From: Ichthyophis bannanicus
Taxonomy: Eukaryota > Chordata > Amphibia > Gymnophiona > Ichthyophiidae
Assembly: GCA_033557465.1 (NCBI GenBank)
Contig: CM066034.1
Location: 409,488,159-409,552,158 of the forward strand
Length of the DNA: 64,000 nt
Direction of reading: 5' to 3'
Shown: piece after piece, positions 20,215 through 32,803 of the stretch
Position numbering within the stretch: the stretch's first letter is position 1
Layout: each line of letters begins with the position of its first letter
Notes under the pieces: generated by a model
The model's database searches: none
What the model was told of the DNA's origin: nothing
What the model saw: the letters and a program-made list of their open reading frames with translations, nothing else
Program-made: the position numbers and the translations under genes

Positions 20215-20966
20215 TCATATAATGTCTGCAATTTGTTCGGACTTAGAAGAGAATAAAAGAGGACAGATAACCTTATCAAATGTAGGTTTTTCACGGAGTA
20301 GAAGCAATGTGTCACGTGAAGTGTTTCTGGCTCGGTCATAAGCCTTCCTTATATATTTTAATGGATATTTCTTTTCTATAAACCGTTCACAAAGTAAGGT
20401 GGCATTATGTTCAAAATTGGCCGAATCAGAACAAATTCTTTTTGCTCTAAGAAACTGACTGACTGGCAAGTTACTTTTAAGGGAGATATTATGGAAGCTC
20501 TGAAAATGCAAATAATGATTGCGATCAGCAATTTTGCGAAAGAGATCCGTATGGAAACCTTGTTCACCTTTGATGACTTTAATGTCTAGGTAGGAAACCT
20601 CATGCTCACCGATGTGGGCCTCAAACTGTAGATGAGGGTCAAGCAAATTGAGCCAATGTAAAAAGCTATCTAATAGGTCATGATTGCCATCCCAGATAAG
20701 GAGGACGTCATCGATATAACGCTGCCACAATCTGATGATATCTTTGAAAGCATGTGTAGTCAAGAATTTCTTTTCAAAGAGAGCAACATAAAGATTTGCA
20801 ATGTCTGGTGCCATAGAGGAGCCCATGGCCATTCCTTTAATTTGCAGATAAAACAGTCCATCAAACCAAAAGAAGTTGTTGCTCAATGCTAAATTTGCCA
20901 GTTGTGTGAGGAAGAAGGTAGGGAATCGCTTAAATCTTTCTTCTCTCTGTAAGAAAACATCATTTT
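20215..20966 (-). pseudogene. Penelope-like reverse transcriptase, C-terminal part
   Basis: RT motifs are typical of Penelope-like elements: KGMAMGSSMAPDIANLYVA, then RYIDDVLLIWDG (the YIDD active site) and SYLDIKV. The N-terminal part with motif A (VTLDIVSLYTNI) is at 22050-22120, separated by the L2-like LINE. Apart from that insertion the frame is open here. Confidence 0.9.
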
Positions 20967-20972
20967 CCAACA

Positions 20973-22047
20973 TGTATTATTTGATGTATTATTTGTCACA
21001 AGAAATCGCAAGTTCATACCCCCTCCGTCACTGCTAATCAATAACATAGAACTGACGTCAAAACCCACTATCCGATACCTCGGCATCACATTGGATCAAC
21101 ACCTAGATATGACAACGCATGTGAAGAATGTGACAAAGAGGATATATCATAAGATCAGAACGCTACGCCACCTCCGACCACTACTTGACTATACTGATTA
21201 TCGCTCAATATTCCAGGCTCTAGTCATCCCTCACCTAGATTTTGCGAATATCATCCTCCATGGCCTCTCTCAATCAACCTTAAATCCACTTCGTCTGGCT
21301 ATGAACGCAGCTGCAAGAGTCCTCTCTGGGTCACCAAGAGCTGCTCACATAACGCCGATCATGAAGGACCTACACTGGTTACCATTACAAGCCAGACTTA
21401 CATATAAGTCTCTAGTTCTGACCTTCAAGGCCAGGAATAACTACCCTCCGACACCAATTAGCAAACTAATACATAACACCCTCAAAAATAGAAACAGAAG
21501 GACCACTGCTACGAATACATTAATAGTTCCCAAGATGATGACATCTTGTACTAAAGCTACATCGAACAGAGCTTTCTCTTTATTTGCACCCCTGAACTGG
21601 AATTTACTTCCTCATGAAATTCGTTGTATCAAAAACCTTTTACAATTCAGGAAAGCCGTGAAGCATCACTTATTCACAAAATTCTACACAGAAGTGACCC
21701 CGCATGTTCACTCAAACAACAGACCTCCAACGTGCACTAAACACCATATTACCTTAATTCAACCAGAAAATGGTTAAGCTCCACGATAGCTCCACATCCT
21801 CTGTTGATTCCCGCCTCCTACATAAATTACGCAGATAATATCCACTTGAGCTAACATATTTAGTAAAAACATATACATATATGATGTTGACTGTACATAG
21901 TTTTCCCTGTTAATCCATGTTATATATTCCCATGTTCTATGTAAACTCAATGTTACTTGCATACATTGTTGTATATTTTGTTCAATGTACACCGCACTGA
22001 TCTTAATAGCGCGGTATATAAGAAATGTTAAATAAATAAATAAATAA
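20973..22047 (+). mobile_element. L2-like LINE insertion, 5' truncated
   Basis: The plus strand encodes the C-terminal end of a LINE RT (IRYLGITLDQHLDMTTHVK, HLDFANIILHGL, DLHWLPLQARLTYKSL) in an open frame at 21091-21777. The 3' end GCGCGGTATATAAG is followed by an (AAAT)n tail to 22047. A 6-bp duplication CCAACA at 20967-20972 and 22048-22053 flanks it and interrupts the Penelope RT in codons for EVLEN. The tail resembles the LINE at 48576-50768. Confidence 0.9.
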
Positions 22048-22053
22048 CCAACA

Positions 22054-22900
22054 CTTCAGTCTGGGCTATATTCGTATATAGAGATACAATGTCAAGAGTG
22101 ACAAGTAGAAGATCATTGTGATAACCCATGAATGTTTGTAGGATTTGAATAATGTGAGAAGAGTCTCTTGTATATGAAGGTGCCTGAGCAACAAGGGGTC
22201 ATAATATCACATTTAAGAATTGTGAAACAGGTTCAAAAAGAGACTCAATGACAGATATAATAGGACGGCCAGGTGGATTTTGTAATGATATATGTATCTT
22301 GGGGAGAACGTATATTGTAGGAGCAACAGGATGTGAAACTGTGAGAAACCTCTTCTTTCTTTGTCAAGTAGCTTGCTTCAGCGCCTATATGACTAAGAGA
22401 ATCTAACTTCTGTTTTAGAGAAGAAGTTGGATCTTTGTCTATTCTCACATAAAATGTCTTATTTTGTAGTTGCCTCTTAATCTCAGAGATGTAATCAGTC
22501 CTGTTCATGACAACTATCGCCCCTCGTCGGCTGGTTTTATAACTAATCGTAAATCTGTTTTCAATTGTTTGATTGCCTCTCGTTGGTCACGAGTAATATT
22601 ATAAAATGTATGGCTAGGTTTTTCTTCTAACTCTTTGATAGCTTTAAGGACCGTCTTTTCAAAATATAGATAACAGGGGTTTGTACTGTTAGGTGGTAAC
22701 CAGGAGGATTTGCCATGGATAATGGACGCATCAATAGAGGTGGACTGAATGTTGGCAAAAAACTCCTTAATTTTAAGTTTCCGGACAAATTTGAAAAAGT
22801 CCAATCTAGTGTTAAAAGGATCATACTGTGTGGTAAGGCCTTTTTCCAAAACTTCTATTTGAACAGGACTGAGTGAGATGTCAGAGAGGATGATAACATT
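22054..22900 (-). pseudogene. Penelope-like reverse transcriptase, N-terminal part
   Basis: Encodes the N-terminal region (YDPFNTRLDFFKFVRKLKIKEFF), the motif LRLVIKPADEGR, and then NRTDYISEIKRQL and FYVRIDKDPTSSLKQKL. Motif A lies near 22050-22120. At least one stop (near 22190) and several frame changes are present. Confidence 0.85.
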
Positions 22901-22959
22901 ACTGGTTACTCTCTGTAAGAGGACTGGCGGGTCCCCTGCTCCATTCTGGGAAATGGGAT

Positions 22960-23698
22960 TGATAATCTAACCTGTGATGATCTGGTGCCTGATAATGATC
23001 CTTGTCCTGTGATTTGGAAGCATCCCTGTTCTGAAACTTTCACTATATGCCAAACTGAAAATGTTGTCTATGCGATTATGTGCCCATGTAAATTGTTATA
23101 CAGGGTGGCCCAAAAAAAGTGAGAACATCTCGTAGCATATAAGTAATTTAAAAATTCAAAAAAGACAGATGTAAACCATTGAAAAATTAAACAAAAAAAG
23201 ATGGCGACCGGAAATTGTCAAAATAAAGATGGTATATAGCTAAAAAAGGTAAATAAGTAAACTATTTAAGCTTTTAATTTACGAGATGTTCGCACTTTTT
23301 TTGGGCCACCCTGTATATAGGGAAAACAAACAGGAGTGTTAAGACAAGAATAATCGAACATCGTAGCTGCATTAAACACCTCACCCCACAGAAACCTTTA
23401 GTTGACCATTGGATAGCCGCCCGACAAAATCGCTGACTTGAAATATTTGGTTTTACAGCAAGTTCATCCCCATTGGCCAGGTGGGGATGTTGAACGAACT
23501 CTTTTGAGACATGAATAAAAAATTATTTTTCATGTCAATACATTACATCTCTCTGGCCTTAATCATGATGTAGATTTTTTTGTCTTTTTGACTGACATGT
23601 TTTTTTTCCTTTTTCCATGTAGGTGTCTTTATTTACATGCTCCAACTTTAGTGCATTATATAACATACCATGGTTTTAGATAATGCTCACTAGCCTAC
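22960..23698 (+). mobile_element. second Penelope-like copy, inverted and 5' truncated
   Basis: The plus strand encodes only the C-terminal end: CQTENVVYAIMCPC, GKTNRSVKTRIIEHRS, HLTPQKPLVDHW and then VLQQVHPHWPGGDVE, plus the 3' terminal sequence to 23698. It lies head-to-head with the start of the minus-strand copy, giving an inverted partial dimer. A mariner-type MITE sits inside the GIY-YIG coding part. Confidence 0.85.
23101..23313. mobile_element. mariner-type MITE
   Basis: 213 bp with 33-bp terminal inverted repeats differing at one base. They begin CAGGGTGGCCCAAAAAAAGT, a form typical of mariner/Tc1 ends. A TA duplication is at 23099-23100 and 23314-23315. There is no coding capacity. 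It interrupts the YIG part of the GIY-YIG domain. Confidence 0.95.
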
Positions 23699-23868
23699 TA
23701 AGGGGTATGTTTACTAAACCCTCTTAACATGCGCGCCGCAGTAGTCTGCAGGATGCCATATAAGGAGTGGGCGGTCCAGTCAAAAATAGCAAAACGTGAT
23801 TAGCGTGTGCGCTCTTGTGCGCCGTGCACATTAGCGCATGAGTAACGCGCGCGGGAAGCATAAGCAGG

Positions 23869-24860
23869 CGCGCTGATGTGCAAACAGAGGAACAGGGCTG
23901 CAGTACAATGGTGAAGACACTGACAGATGGTGCAGGGGTCATGGGTTCAATCCCCCACTGTGCCCAATGAATAAGGCTGGCTGAGGCACTACCATTTATG
24001 TGTAATATTGCATTATGAGGCTTTTTAATTTTATTTTAATTACTGCTGCTAGCAAACACACTCTCAAAGCACTGTAACATAAGGTGCTGCATAAGGCACC
24101 CCATAAAGGTACCCCAGAGGGCACATTTTAAAGTGCACTTTCTGCCATGGCACCCTACAATGTTGCTGAAAGGGTGGCGTATAGGGCGCCATATAGGGGG
24201 CCTTATGAGGCACAGCAAGGTCATAGCACTGTTTGTGATGGCAGCACTGTGCATTTTAACGCATGGAAATGTTAAGTAGGTGCGCTGACATGCAAGGAGA
24301 AACAGCAGTGTAGCACAATGGTTAAGACACTGACTGATGGTGCAGGGGTCATGTTTTCAATCTCCCACTGTGCCCAATGAATAAAGCTGGCTGAGGCACT
24401 ACCTGTTATGTGTAATATTGCATTATGAGGCAATTTAATATTGTTTTAATTAGTGCTGCTATCAAACACACTCTCAAAGCACTGTAACATAAGGTGCCGC
24501 ATCAGCCGCCTTATAGGGCACCACAGAGGGCATACTATAAAGTGCACTGTCCGCCCAGGCACCCTAGAATGTTCCTTATAGTGCGCTTTACAGGGTGCCG
24601 TATGAGGCGCCGCAAGGTCATAGCACTGTTTTTGATGGCAGCACTGTGCATTTTAACGCATGGAAATCTTAAGTAGGTGCGCTGACATGCAAGGAGGAAC
24701 AGGAGTGTAGCACAATGGTTAAGACACTGACTAATGGTGCAGAGGCCATGAGTTCAAATCCCCAGTGTACCTAATGAATAAGGTTGGCTGAGGTAATTCC
24801 TTTTTCTGCTTGCAACTGTACAACAATCTGTGCTGCCATCTAAAAAGAACCCCACCCCAG
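23869..24860 (+). repeat. tandem repeat of about 400 bp with tRNA-like heads
   Basis: Two full units and one partial: starts at 23869, 24281 and 24678 (periods 412 and 397). Each unit opens with GCGCTGA then TAGCACAATGGTTAAGACA, which resembles an RNA polymerase III A box (more diverged in unit 1), and GGTTCAATCCC about 45 bases on, which resembles a B box (unit 3 reads GTTCAAATCCC). This is the layout of a tRNA-derived SINE head inside a tandem array. Confidence 0.8.
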
Positions 24861-26499
24861 TGCCATAAATCAATGCACCCTTTAGGGTGCACCAGAAGAC
24901 ACATCCTAAACAACCACGTCAGCAAAAGCGAGTTATAATGTTCCCCAGAGGCCATGTTGAAAGGTTGCCAACTCCCAAGATACCATAGTAGGCACCCCAT
25001 AAGCTGCCTGAATAGAAGGTGTGGCGTAAGATGCCCCAAGGATGTATAGGTGAACCCAAAAACATTGGCCAAGAGCAGTAAGGTCCCCCAATTTGAAGGG
25101 CAAGAGAGGTTTGTGGCAAACACACACGTAACCGAAACACTGCACAGAGCAGAAAGGAAAGACAATGCATAAGTAAAAGAAGGACATAGATCAGAGCTGA
25201 TGGACCACACAAATCAGCTGCAGCCCATGTGGCAGCTAGAAAAATGGACAAACATATCGGGGGCAGCTGTAGCTATGCACAGAGTGATGGTAATGTACCA
25301 TGCTATAATGACAGTGTGCGACAGAGGATGGGAAGAAGTGTGCAGCAGAGGAGCCAGAAATGGCAGGATAGGTGAAATATCAAGATAACAGTGGAGTAGC
25401 AGTGCTATGCAGAGCAAACACAGGAGAGGCAACCAGGGAGAGCTGCAATGCAGGAATGTGTAGGAGTGCAGGACGTGGGGTAGCAGCATGCACATCAGGG
25501 TAGGATGGCACACAGCTGGCAGACAGAAGACGGACAGAAGGATGATTCACAACTCTGATGAGGGTACAATGTGCTCACAGCACAGATATGACTGTCACAC
25601 GAATGAAAACTAGTTCTGCAGGACACGCATACAAATGAAAGAACAGAGAGGAATCACATCTATGACCACTACAACAAATGGCAATGCACAAACCGGTAGG
25701 CCACACCACCAATGTGAGCTCATTAGCAAAGGCTGCATACAAAAATAGTGCAGGGCATCACACAAGACGCCTGCTGGCTGTCAGGACAGGCAAACCCCCA
25801 ACAGTAACCATGACCAAATGCACATGCAGATCTGCTGTGTACAGATCAGATCACAGTCTGTAATTGGGACCAGAGATACATGCACACACACAATGAAATG
25901 TTATGCAGTGGATACAGCATGCAAAAGAGGAAAGAAACTAAACCCGTAGGGCAGCAGAGGATGCTCTGTGGAGCTGGTGAAAAATCTGGAACAGGACAGG
26001 AGAGAATTCAACATGCAAACAGGCGTACCACATAGCAGCTGAACCACAGCAATACAAAACCCCTAAGTGCACTGCCATGTAAACACCATAAAGAAAGAGA
26101 CCTATGTAACAGATAATATCTGATGGCTAGGCAGCACAGAGGGCACACCTTGGTGTACACTGAAGAGAGGGAAGGGTGTGTGTAGAGGTGATGAACCTGC
26201 TGGTACCTAATGGTCCAGTTAGCACAACAGAAAAGAAAAAGATAAACCACATGTGGGGATCAAAGCTGCAAACTAGGGAGTTAAAACACATGCCTCTAAC
26301 CACTACCCCAAACAGCACACTGAGCACAATGCAAAAACAATACCCCAAAGGGAGGGTGTGTATGGGAACCTGTAATACCCAGTGATGTGGCAAATGGTTG
26401 GCAGATACACAGCTGCCACCGTACAAGAATGTGAGCACAGGTGGGCCATGTACATGACCAGCAAATCAGTAGATACAAGTGTCAATGTGATCAAAGAGT
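24861..26499. other. TG/CA-rich spacer, no gene seen
   Basis: Many short open frames with cysteine/histidine-rich nonsense composition, all explained by ACACATG-type sequence bias. I see no domain, RNA gene or clear repeat unit. Confidence 0.5.
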
Positions 26500-26502
26500 G
26501 GA

Positions 26503-26665
26503 GGAGTAGCCTAGTGTTTAGAAAATTGGCTTGGACACCAAGCAACCAGGGCTCAATTTACACCAGCACGCCATGTGGCCTTGGGCAAGTCACGCAACCC
26601 TCCATTAGTTTGGAAGACAGACCTGAATCTACTTCCTGTGACACTGACAAGAAAACCCTGGAGTC
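26503..26665 (+). mobile_element. tRNA-derived SINE (MIR/CORE-like)
   Basis: The sequence GAGTAGCCTAGTGTTTAGA (A-box region) is followed by GGGCTCAATTTAC (degenerate B box), then CCTTGGGCAAGTCACGCAACCCTCCAT, which resembles the conserved core seen in MIR-type CORE-SINEs. It is diverged and without a clear tail or duplication. Confidence 0.75.
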
Positions 26666-29600
26666 TCTGCATCACAAGGAGTCAGGACTAACTCAAAGGC
26701 ACACATTGTATTGCAAGTTTGTCACCATGATCAAGCAGCAGCAGAGACAAATGTATATCAAACACATATGTTTATTTGGGTTCATCTTCACAGATAGTGT
26801 AGATCCCGCCATCATAATATCAAGGTGAGTGGATCCAAGGTGAAAGACAGAAAGGTCACTGGACCGACTACAAATGAAGGGCAGGAGACATAATGTGCAG
26901 CACTATGCATTAGGCCCTCACCCCCCACATGCTGACGCATGCCTCAAATGTGTTACTCACATATGAGTGCATGTAGACAGTAGGCGGTGCATGTGAGGGA
27001 CCAACACACATCAATCCTGATCTGTTTCCTAAAATATATCTATCTGGCAACACAGGAGGCACACAAATGAAAACAGCATATGTTGTTGAAATGTTGTAAC
27101 TTTAGAACCACAGATTGAAAATAATGTTACAGCTATCACATAATGCCTGATATAGGAATCCAAGGTGTAACAATGTAACCCTATACAATCATCAAATGCA
27201 CAATGAGGATATGCTAACAGGTAGCAGAGGCACATGAACACAGACAGAATTCAAATGAAAACTACCTGCAGCAACATGCAGAGATAACACCATGCAGGAG
27301 GTCCCCCTGCACCAGTTGGTGAGTAGACAGTGTCTGTACACATATATCACCATACATGGAATGCACAATTGAAGGAAGACAACGAACACTCACACTACGA
27401 CACTCCAAATGTAACGGGGCAATCTGAGTGTCATCACCTCAGGGGATAAATAGGACTGTGCAGACATGCAATGCAAGGTTTGTAAATCAATGCAGAGCGT
27501 CACGTCTGCACAGTAAACAAACACAAGAAACAGTATATAGAGAGGGAAATTAAGGGCAAACATGTTACAGTAAACCACACAGAAGCCATATTGCCACGTG
27601 CTGTGTTTCCCCAACACAGTCAGTCATATACACATGCACCATTGATATTTCAACATGATTCAGTGATGCCACACATGCACGCAAAGACCCTTGTTGATTG
27701 AAAACATCAATCCAGGATGCTGGCGTGCATTAAAGCGGTGTTGTTGCAAAATCTGTATCAGCTCCAGGTGGAGATTAGGTGGACATAGACAACAGGACCT
27801 CTCCATCGCTACCCCTATGTCACACGTATGGCTGTATGCTTGTGCTGAAACAAACAGAAGAGCATATCCTGTGTTCCATGTCACACACATGGCCAAAAGA
27901 AACAACTGTGGAGGAATGTGCAACATACAGTGACAATGGCAGTCCCTGATTCACACGTGGGGACCAGTACACAGTGTGCAAAGTCCAAAGCGTATCTGCA
28001 ATCCAACATGTCAGGTTAAGACTATCCTTGCAACCCTGGGCATGCATAGTCAAGTGTCACATCCCAATAGGCCACAGTACATGAAAGGTCCTGTGTGTCT
28101 CCTGCGATGAGCACGACTCCCAACCAGAGCACGGCAGCAACAGTGTGTTGGACAGGTCTGTCATGGGCAAAGTAGCAATCCAAAATTAAGTGTCCATCCT
28201 AGGCATGTGTTGCACTCGCACAGGTCAAACATCCTATGGCACCATTTTCCAGGGAAAGTTCCATGGTGTTCTGTCCCCCAACAGGTGGGTGATGGCGATG
28301 CCACATGCACTGTAATAGATGTGTCTGGTTTGTTCTCTGCCCTGTGTCAGAAGAGGAGAAATATTGTATTGGTATGCGCCTTGCAACATCAGCACAAATT
28401 GCAGAGTCAATCATTAGGAAACACATAATGAAGGGACACACAGGCAAACATGACATGATCACAACACAATAAACATTGCATGATGGGGACATTTAGAATT
28501 GGAAGCATACACACGGGTGTCACATGGATATGTTTCTGTCCATTCCCATGTGACACAGGCGTTTCAGAGCTCCATCCTATGTGCATCAGCGTCCGTGAAC
28601 ACAGAGCCAACATGAAATGTATGTGACACAAACAGTAAATCATTAACATGTAAAGGCTGATGTCATTACCAAAAGAACAAAGGTGCAAACTACCTTGTGC
28701 TTGCATCAGGTGTATATCTTGGATCCTCTGAGCCACTCAAAGGCCATAACAGGTCACAGTGAAGGGACACAATGTCAGCGAAATATGTAGAATCTCCATG
28801 TCACGCTGATATCTGTGATACAAAAAGCAGGTCAACAGTGGTATGTCAGAAAACAACACACAGTTCTGTTCCCAACACACAACACATGTCTACAATGGTT
28901 ACACGGTAAACACCTGTAAGGTAGAGATAGCACAGTCACCACCGCCCCCCAGGTGTACAGACCCCTCACAACACATGATAATGTAAAAAGCCTGAACAAT
29001 GTATCATCACACAGCCAACACAAGAACACACACACACACACACAGTATGCAAAGGGCAGCGTGCCAGCAGTAGCATATGGCCTGTATGTCCACAAGTGGA
29101 GATTTGTACACGTAAAGGCCCTGTGAAATGCAATGATACCCTGGTGTTGGCTCATGGTACAATATCGGGGAAGGGTACACGTGTAGGCCACCACCCATAA
29201 ACCTACAACCTCCACACACATGCAGCTCTGTTGGACATGTCCCAGAGACAGTGTTGCTGAAGACATACTGAAATAAGAACACATGGGGATGTGTGTGTCA
29301 ACAGCAAAATATGGTTTAGGCAGGTGCAGGGAAAAGAGGTGAACCACAACATCTGGACAATAGGAAAGATCACCGAGAACATGTGTTCCCCCTGACTGCT
29401 GGCACAGACAATATACCTGTAGATCCACCTACCCCAACCCACAGCATGTTGGCTGATGTACAGTCCGCTGCCAATGCACCACAGCACCAGGAGCTTCAAC
29501 AACTATGTCCTGTGCATTGGGAAACACAAGGGAAACATACATATGTCATGTTCTAGCTGTGCAACACACAATGCACATTCCTGTCCCCAGCTTCCACACC

Positions 29601-31106
29601 CCCCAACATCCTTTACAGACTCACTGTTCACCATCACACTGTACACATCTCTCCCATGTGAGAAGCATCAAGGACATGTCTTTGCCAAACTACAGGGGTC
29701 CGTACTCTGTCTGTCCCCTCCTTCACCTCCCTGTTGTCGCACACACTGGTGAACATGAGTGTTTTTTTTCCTACCGTGTTCCGAACTCACTCCAAGGCTG
29801 CAGTATTATCCTGGGTACCCCATGTTGCTCCCAATGGCCCTTCACTGTGTGTACTGGTGTCCCAATGTCGTCTGCTACCCCGCTGTCAATTGCTGTAACA
29901 CATGGAAATATGCAGGGGCACCTCCGGGATCCTCTGTCCAAACACATTTCCTGGTGTGTATATCTCATACCTTGACTAACATTAACAGCTGTGTGCTACT
30001 GAGTTGCTAAACATATATCTCAATGTCTGCGTAATGTCCGCTAAACCGCACCCCGATGTCTGCTTTTGACGTGACCCTGATGGCTGCATGTCAGCCCACT
30101 GTGTGAAAGTGATAATGGCAAAGCATGGATAGCCTATATGTGCACCTAATAACCCCCCTCCCATCAGAGCCTCTTTGTGTATGTGGCCATTACGTTACTT
30201 CTCTAGGGTATGCAATGTAGTTGGTGTATTGGCATGCACTCTCTTCCTCTATGCACTTATATAGCCTTTAGTTGAGTCATGGGTTTATGTTGACATGTCA
30301 TCAGCTAGATTTTCTTCAAAAAAGGTGTTGAAATAAAATTTCATTTCCCTGAAAGCAACCTTAAAACCCAATCCACCCCCACATTGATCTCTCAGCTTGC
30401 TTACTGTAACCTACACCTTGTTGATCTTGCCTGAATCACTTCTGGTTTGTGTGTACATATGCAACACTGCACTGCATGTCTATTCTGCAATGGAAAATTA
30501 AGAGCAAAAAACCCCTGGCTGGACAATGCACACTTTCCCTATCCTTCTCCGCATCCATGTTAGGGCTACGCGATGACATATACAGTCTGCCACACTGTGT
30601 TGTGCCACTAACTCCCCGTAAGGGTTTCAATTACCATTATGACAGATAGTACTGAGCATGTATATAGTACTACATAGCACATGTAGCGCTATACAAAAAT
30701 TACAGACCAACACATCCAGCTTACAAGAGCATACCACACACACAATCAGCTCAAAATACCAAATGAAAACCACACACACCTGCACAAGTGACCCCAAACA
30801 TGGTCCTCTCTCCCAGTGTGAAACCCACACAAAATGCCTCTCACCTTGCTGCACCCAAAGCATAACACAAACTAACAGTGGTTGCACAGCATCCCCTATC
30901 ACAATCATCCACAAACCACGAATGTCACCCCAAAACCTCCCAGAAGCCTAAAAGCACCCACCCACATCATCCACCTCAGCCCTCAGTTCTGCCCTGACCA
31001 CATGGTTTGGTTCACAGTCATGCTTATATTTGACGTTGGGATGGCCAGCCAGTGTCTGTCACATGTCAGTGCAGTGTTGCATCCTACTGATATTGGTCTA
31101 CAAATG
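26666..31106. other. TG/CA-rich spacer, no gene seen
   Basis: Low-complexity ACA/TG-rich DNA with a short (CA)n run at 29027-29043. Open frames up to 198 codons (28832-29428, minus) have no recognisable motif and a composition dictated by the bias. At 30655-30705 there is a fragment with ATGTAGCGCTATACAAAAAT, possibly a repeat 3' end. Confidence 0.5.
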
Positions 31107-31522
31107 TTAATCTGTATTAGCACTACACACAGAGAAAAAAATGTGGGAACCTATGCAGTACGTACATGAGAAGAGCTGTGCAATCACCTGCCGCCTGATT
31201 GCTGTGCCCTCACGGGCACGTACAGGGGGGCACATCGGATCATCCTCCAGACCCTCATTAATCTCTGCAGTGATATTGTGCCTGAGAGCAATGTTGTGCA
31301 GGATGCAACAGGCTATGATGATCTCAGCCGCAGTCTGTGGAGTATATTGTAAGGCGCCGCCTGTCCTATCCAGACACCTGAAGCAACTCTTCAAAACGCC
31401 AAAGGTGCGCTCTATGACAGAGCAGCTGGTGGCATGGGCCTCATTGTACCTCCGCACTGCACGTGTCCGTGGTTGACGCACAGGGGTCAGCAACCAGGGG
31501 CGACACCCATATCCTGCATCAC
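31107..31522 (-). pseudogene. Harbinger transposase, exon 2
   Basis: The C-terminal part of a HARBI1-like DDE transposase: DAGYG at the splice junction (third part of the catalytic core follows), PWLLTPVRQPRTRAVRRYNEAH, SVIERTFGVLKSCFRCL (the conserved catalytic Glu region) and IACCILHNIALRHN. The acceptor is TTTCTACAG immediately before 31522, and codons join in phase 1 with exon 1 at 32804. The stop is at 31107. This exon itself is open. Confidence 0.9.
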
Positions 31523-32803
31523 CTGTAGAAAGACATGAGGTAAGTTAAAGCATGAGCTCATGTCGCCTCAAATGGACACAGGTATATATGTGCAAAACAA
31601 ATGCATTACACATTCTGTAAGAAACATATGACATCACAGCTATGCAGCAGTGCAACATTGAAATATGATGACACAAAAGGACCACATGGCCTATCTAGTC
31701 TGTCCGTCCATATCAACAGGTACAACAGTCCCCTTTTTATCCTTTATAGATCCTCTGTGTTTGTCCTATGCTGTTTGGAATGCAGTTACTGTCCTCGTCT
31801 CTACCACCTACACTGTGAGAGTATTCCATGGATCCACCACCTATTCATTAAAAAAAATATGGTGGCATATCACCCCTGAATCTATCTCCCTCCACCCTCA
31901 TTCCCATGTTCCCTCGTAGCTGAACTTGCGTACAATTTGCAGAGGCTCTCTCCCACAACATATATGCCACGGAGGTATGTCTATATCTCCCTCATATCAC
32001 CTCTATCCCTCCTTTCCCCAAGGCGTATATCCTAAGATCCCTCGGTCTGTCTTCATATGCTGTATAATGAAGACCACCAATCCTTTTAGTAGACACCCTC
32101 TGCTCCAACCCCATCCTGTGCACATCCTTTTGAAGGTGCAGTCTCCAGAATTGCACACTACTCCAAATGGGGTCTCACAAAAGACATATACAGAGGAATT
32201 CTCCCTTCCTGTTTTATGCTAGCCATTCATCTCTGTATGCACCCAGCCAGCCTTCTAGCTTTTTCCCTCGCCTATTCAACCTGGTTAGCTACTTTGACAT
32301 CAGCAGAAACAACCACACCTAGGTCACGCTCTTCTGTAGTGCAAAAGTGTACTTCACCCCCTATACAATAGTGCTCCCTTGGATTGTTTAAGGCCAACAG
32401 CCTGACCTCACATTTCCTACCATCACATCCCAGCTGGCCAATTTAAGACCATTCATCAAGCTTAGCTAGATCACTCCTCATGTTTTTTTTACAGCTTCCT
32501 GGGTGTCTACCCTATAACAGATTGAGTGTGTGAACCTAAGAAACACCAGACAAGGGGTAGCTGTATGGAGTGGCAACAACATAATATGTAACAACCACAC
32601 AAATGCTTGCATCCAATCAACCAGCATCACACAGCAACATAGCAGGGCGCATTTGGAGGGCAACCCCCCCCCCCCCTTCACCCTATATCCCACACAGGCA
32701 GATGAGACACACACACAATGAGTGATGTACTGCAAGACACACATTTGCACATACGCCTAGTCACATGAGCACCATGTGCATGTCAGAAATGGGAAACACC
32801 CAC
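31523..32803 (-). other. transposase intron
   Basis: Starts GTGGGT after CTGG at 32804 and ends TTTCTACAG at 31523. It is 1281 bp long, mostly explained by the CR1 copy inside it. Joining the flanks restores the conserved LLGDAGYG stretch of the family, which supports a real intron. Confidence 0.85.
31655..32530 (-). mobile_element. CR1-like LINE copy in the transposase intron
   Basis: Diverged copy of the same CR1 family as 60177-61250, minus orientation. Shared landmarks include ACCACATGGCCTATCTAGTC and the CTGGGTGTCTACCCTAT region at the far end. It has many stops. Confidence 0.85.

Noticed and set aside
23869..24860. Evenly repeated units as a CRISPR array or tRNA gene cluster
   Set aside because: Units of about 400 bp diverge along their length and the tRNA-like parts lack a full cloverleaf; this is a vertebrate-type repeat.
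29027..29043. CA microsatellite
   Set aside because: Only about eight units within generally CA-rich DNA; not listed as its own feature.
28832..29428. 198-codon open frame on the minus strand
   Set aside because: Cysteine- and histidine-rich translation reflects CA/TG-rich DNA; no motif, no codon signal, similar frames occur in several phases nearby.
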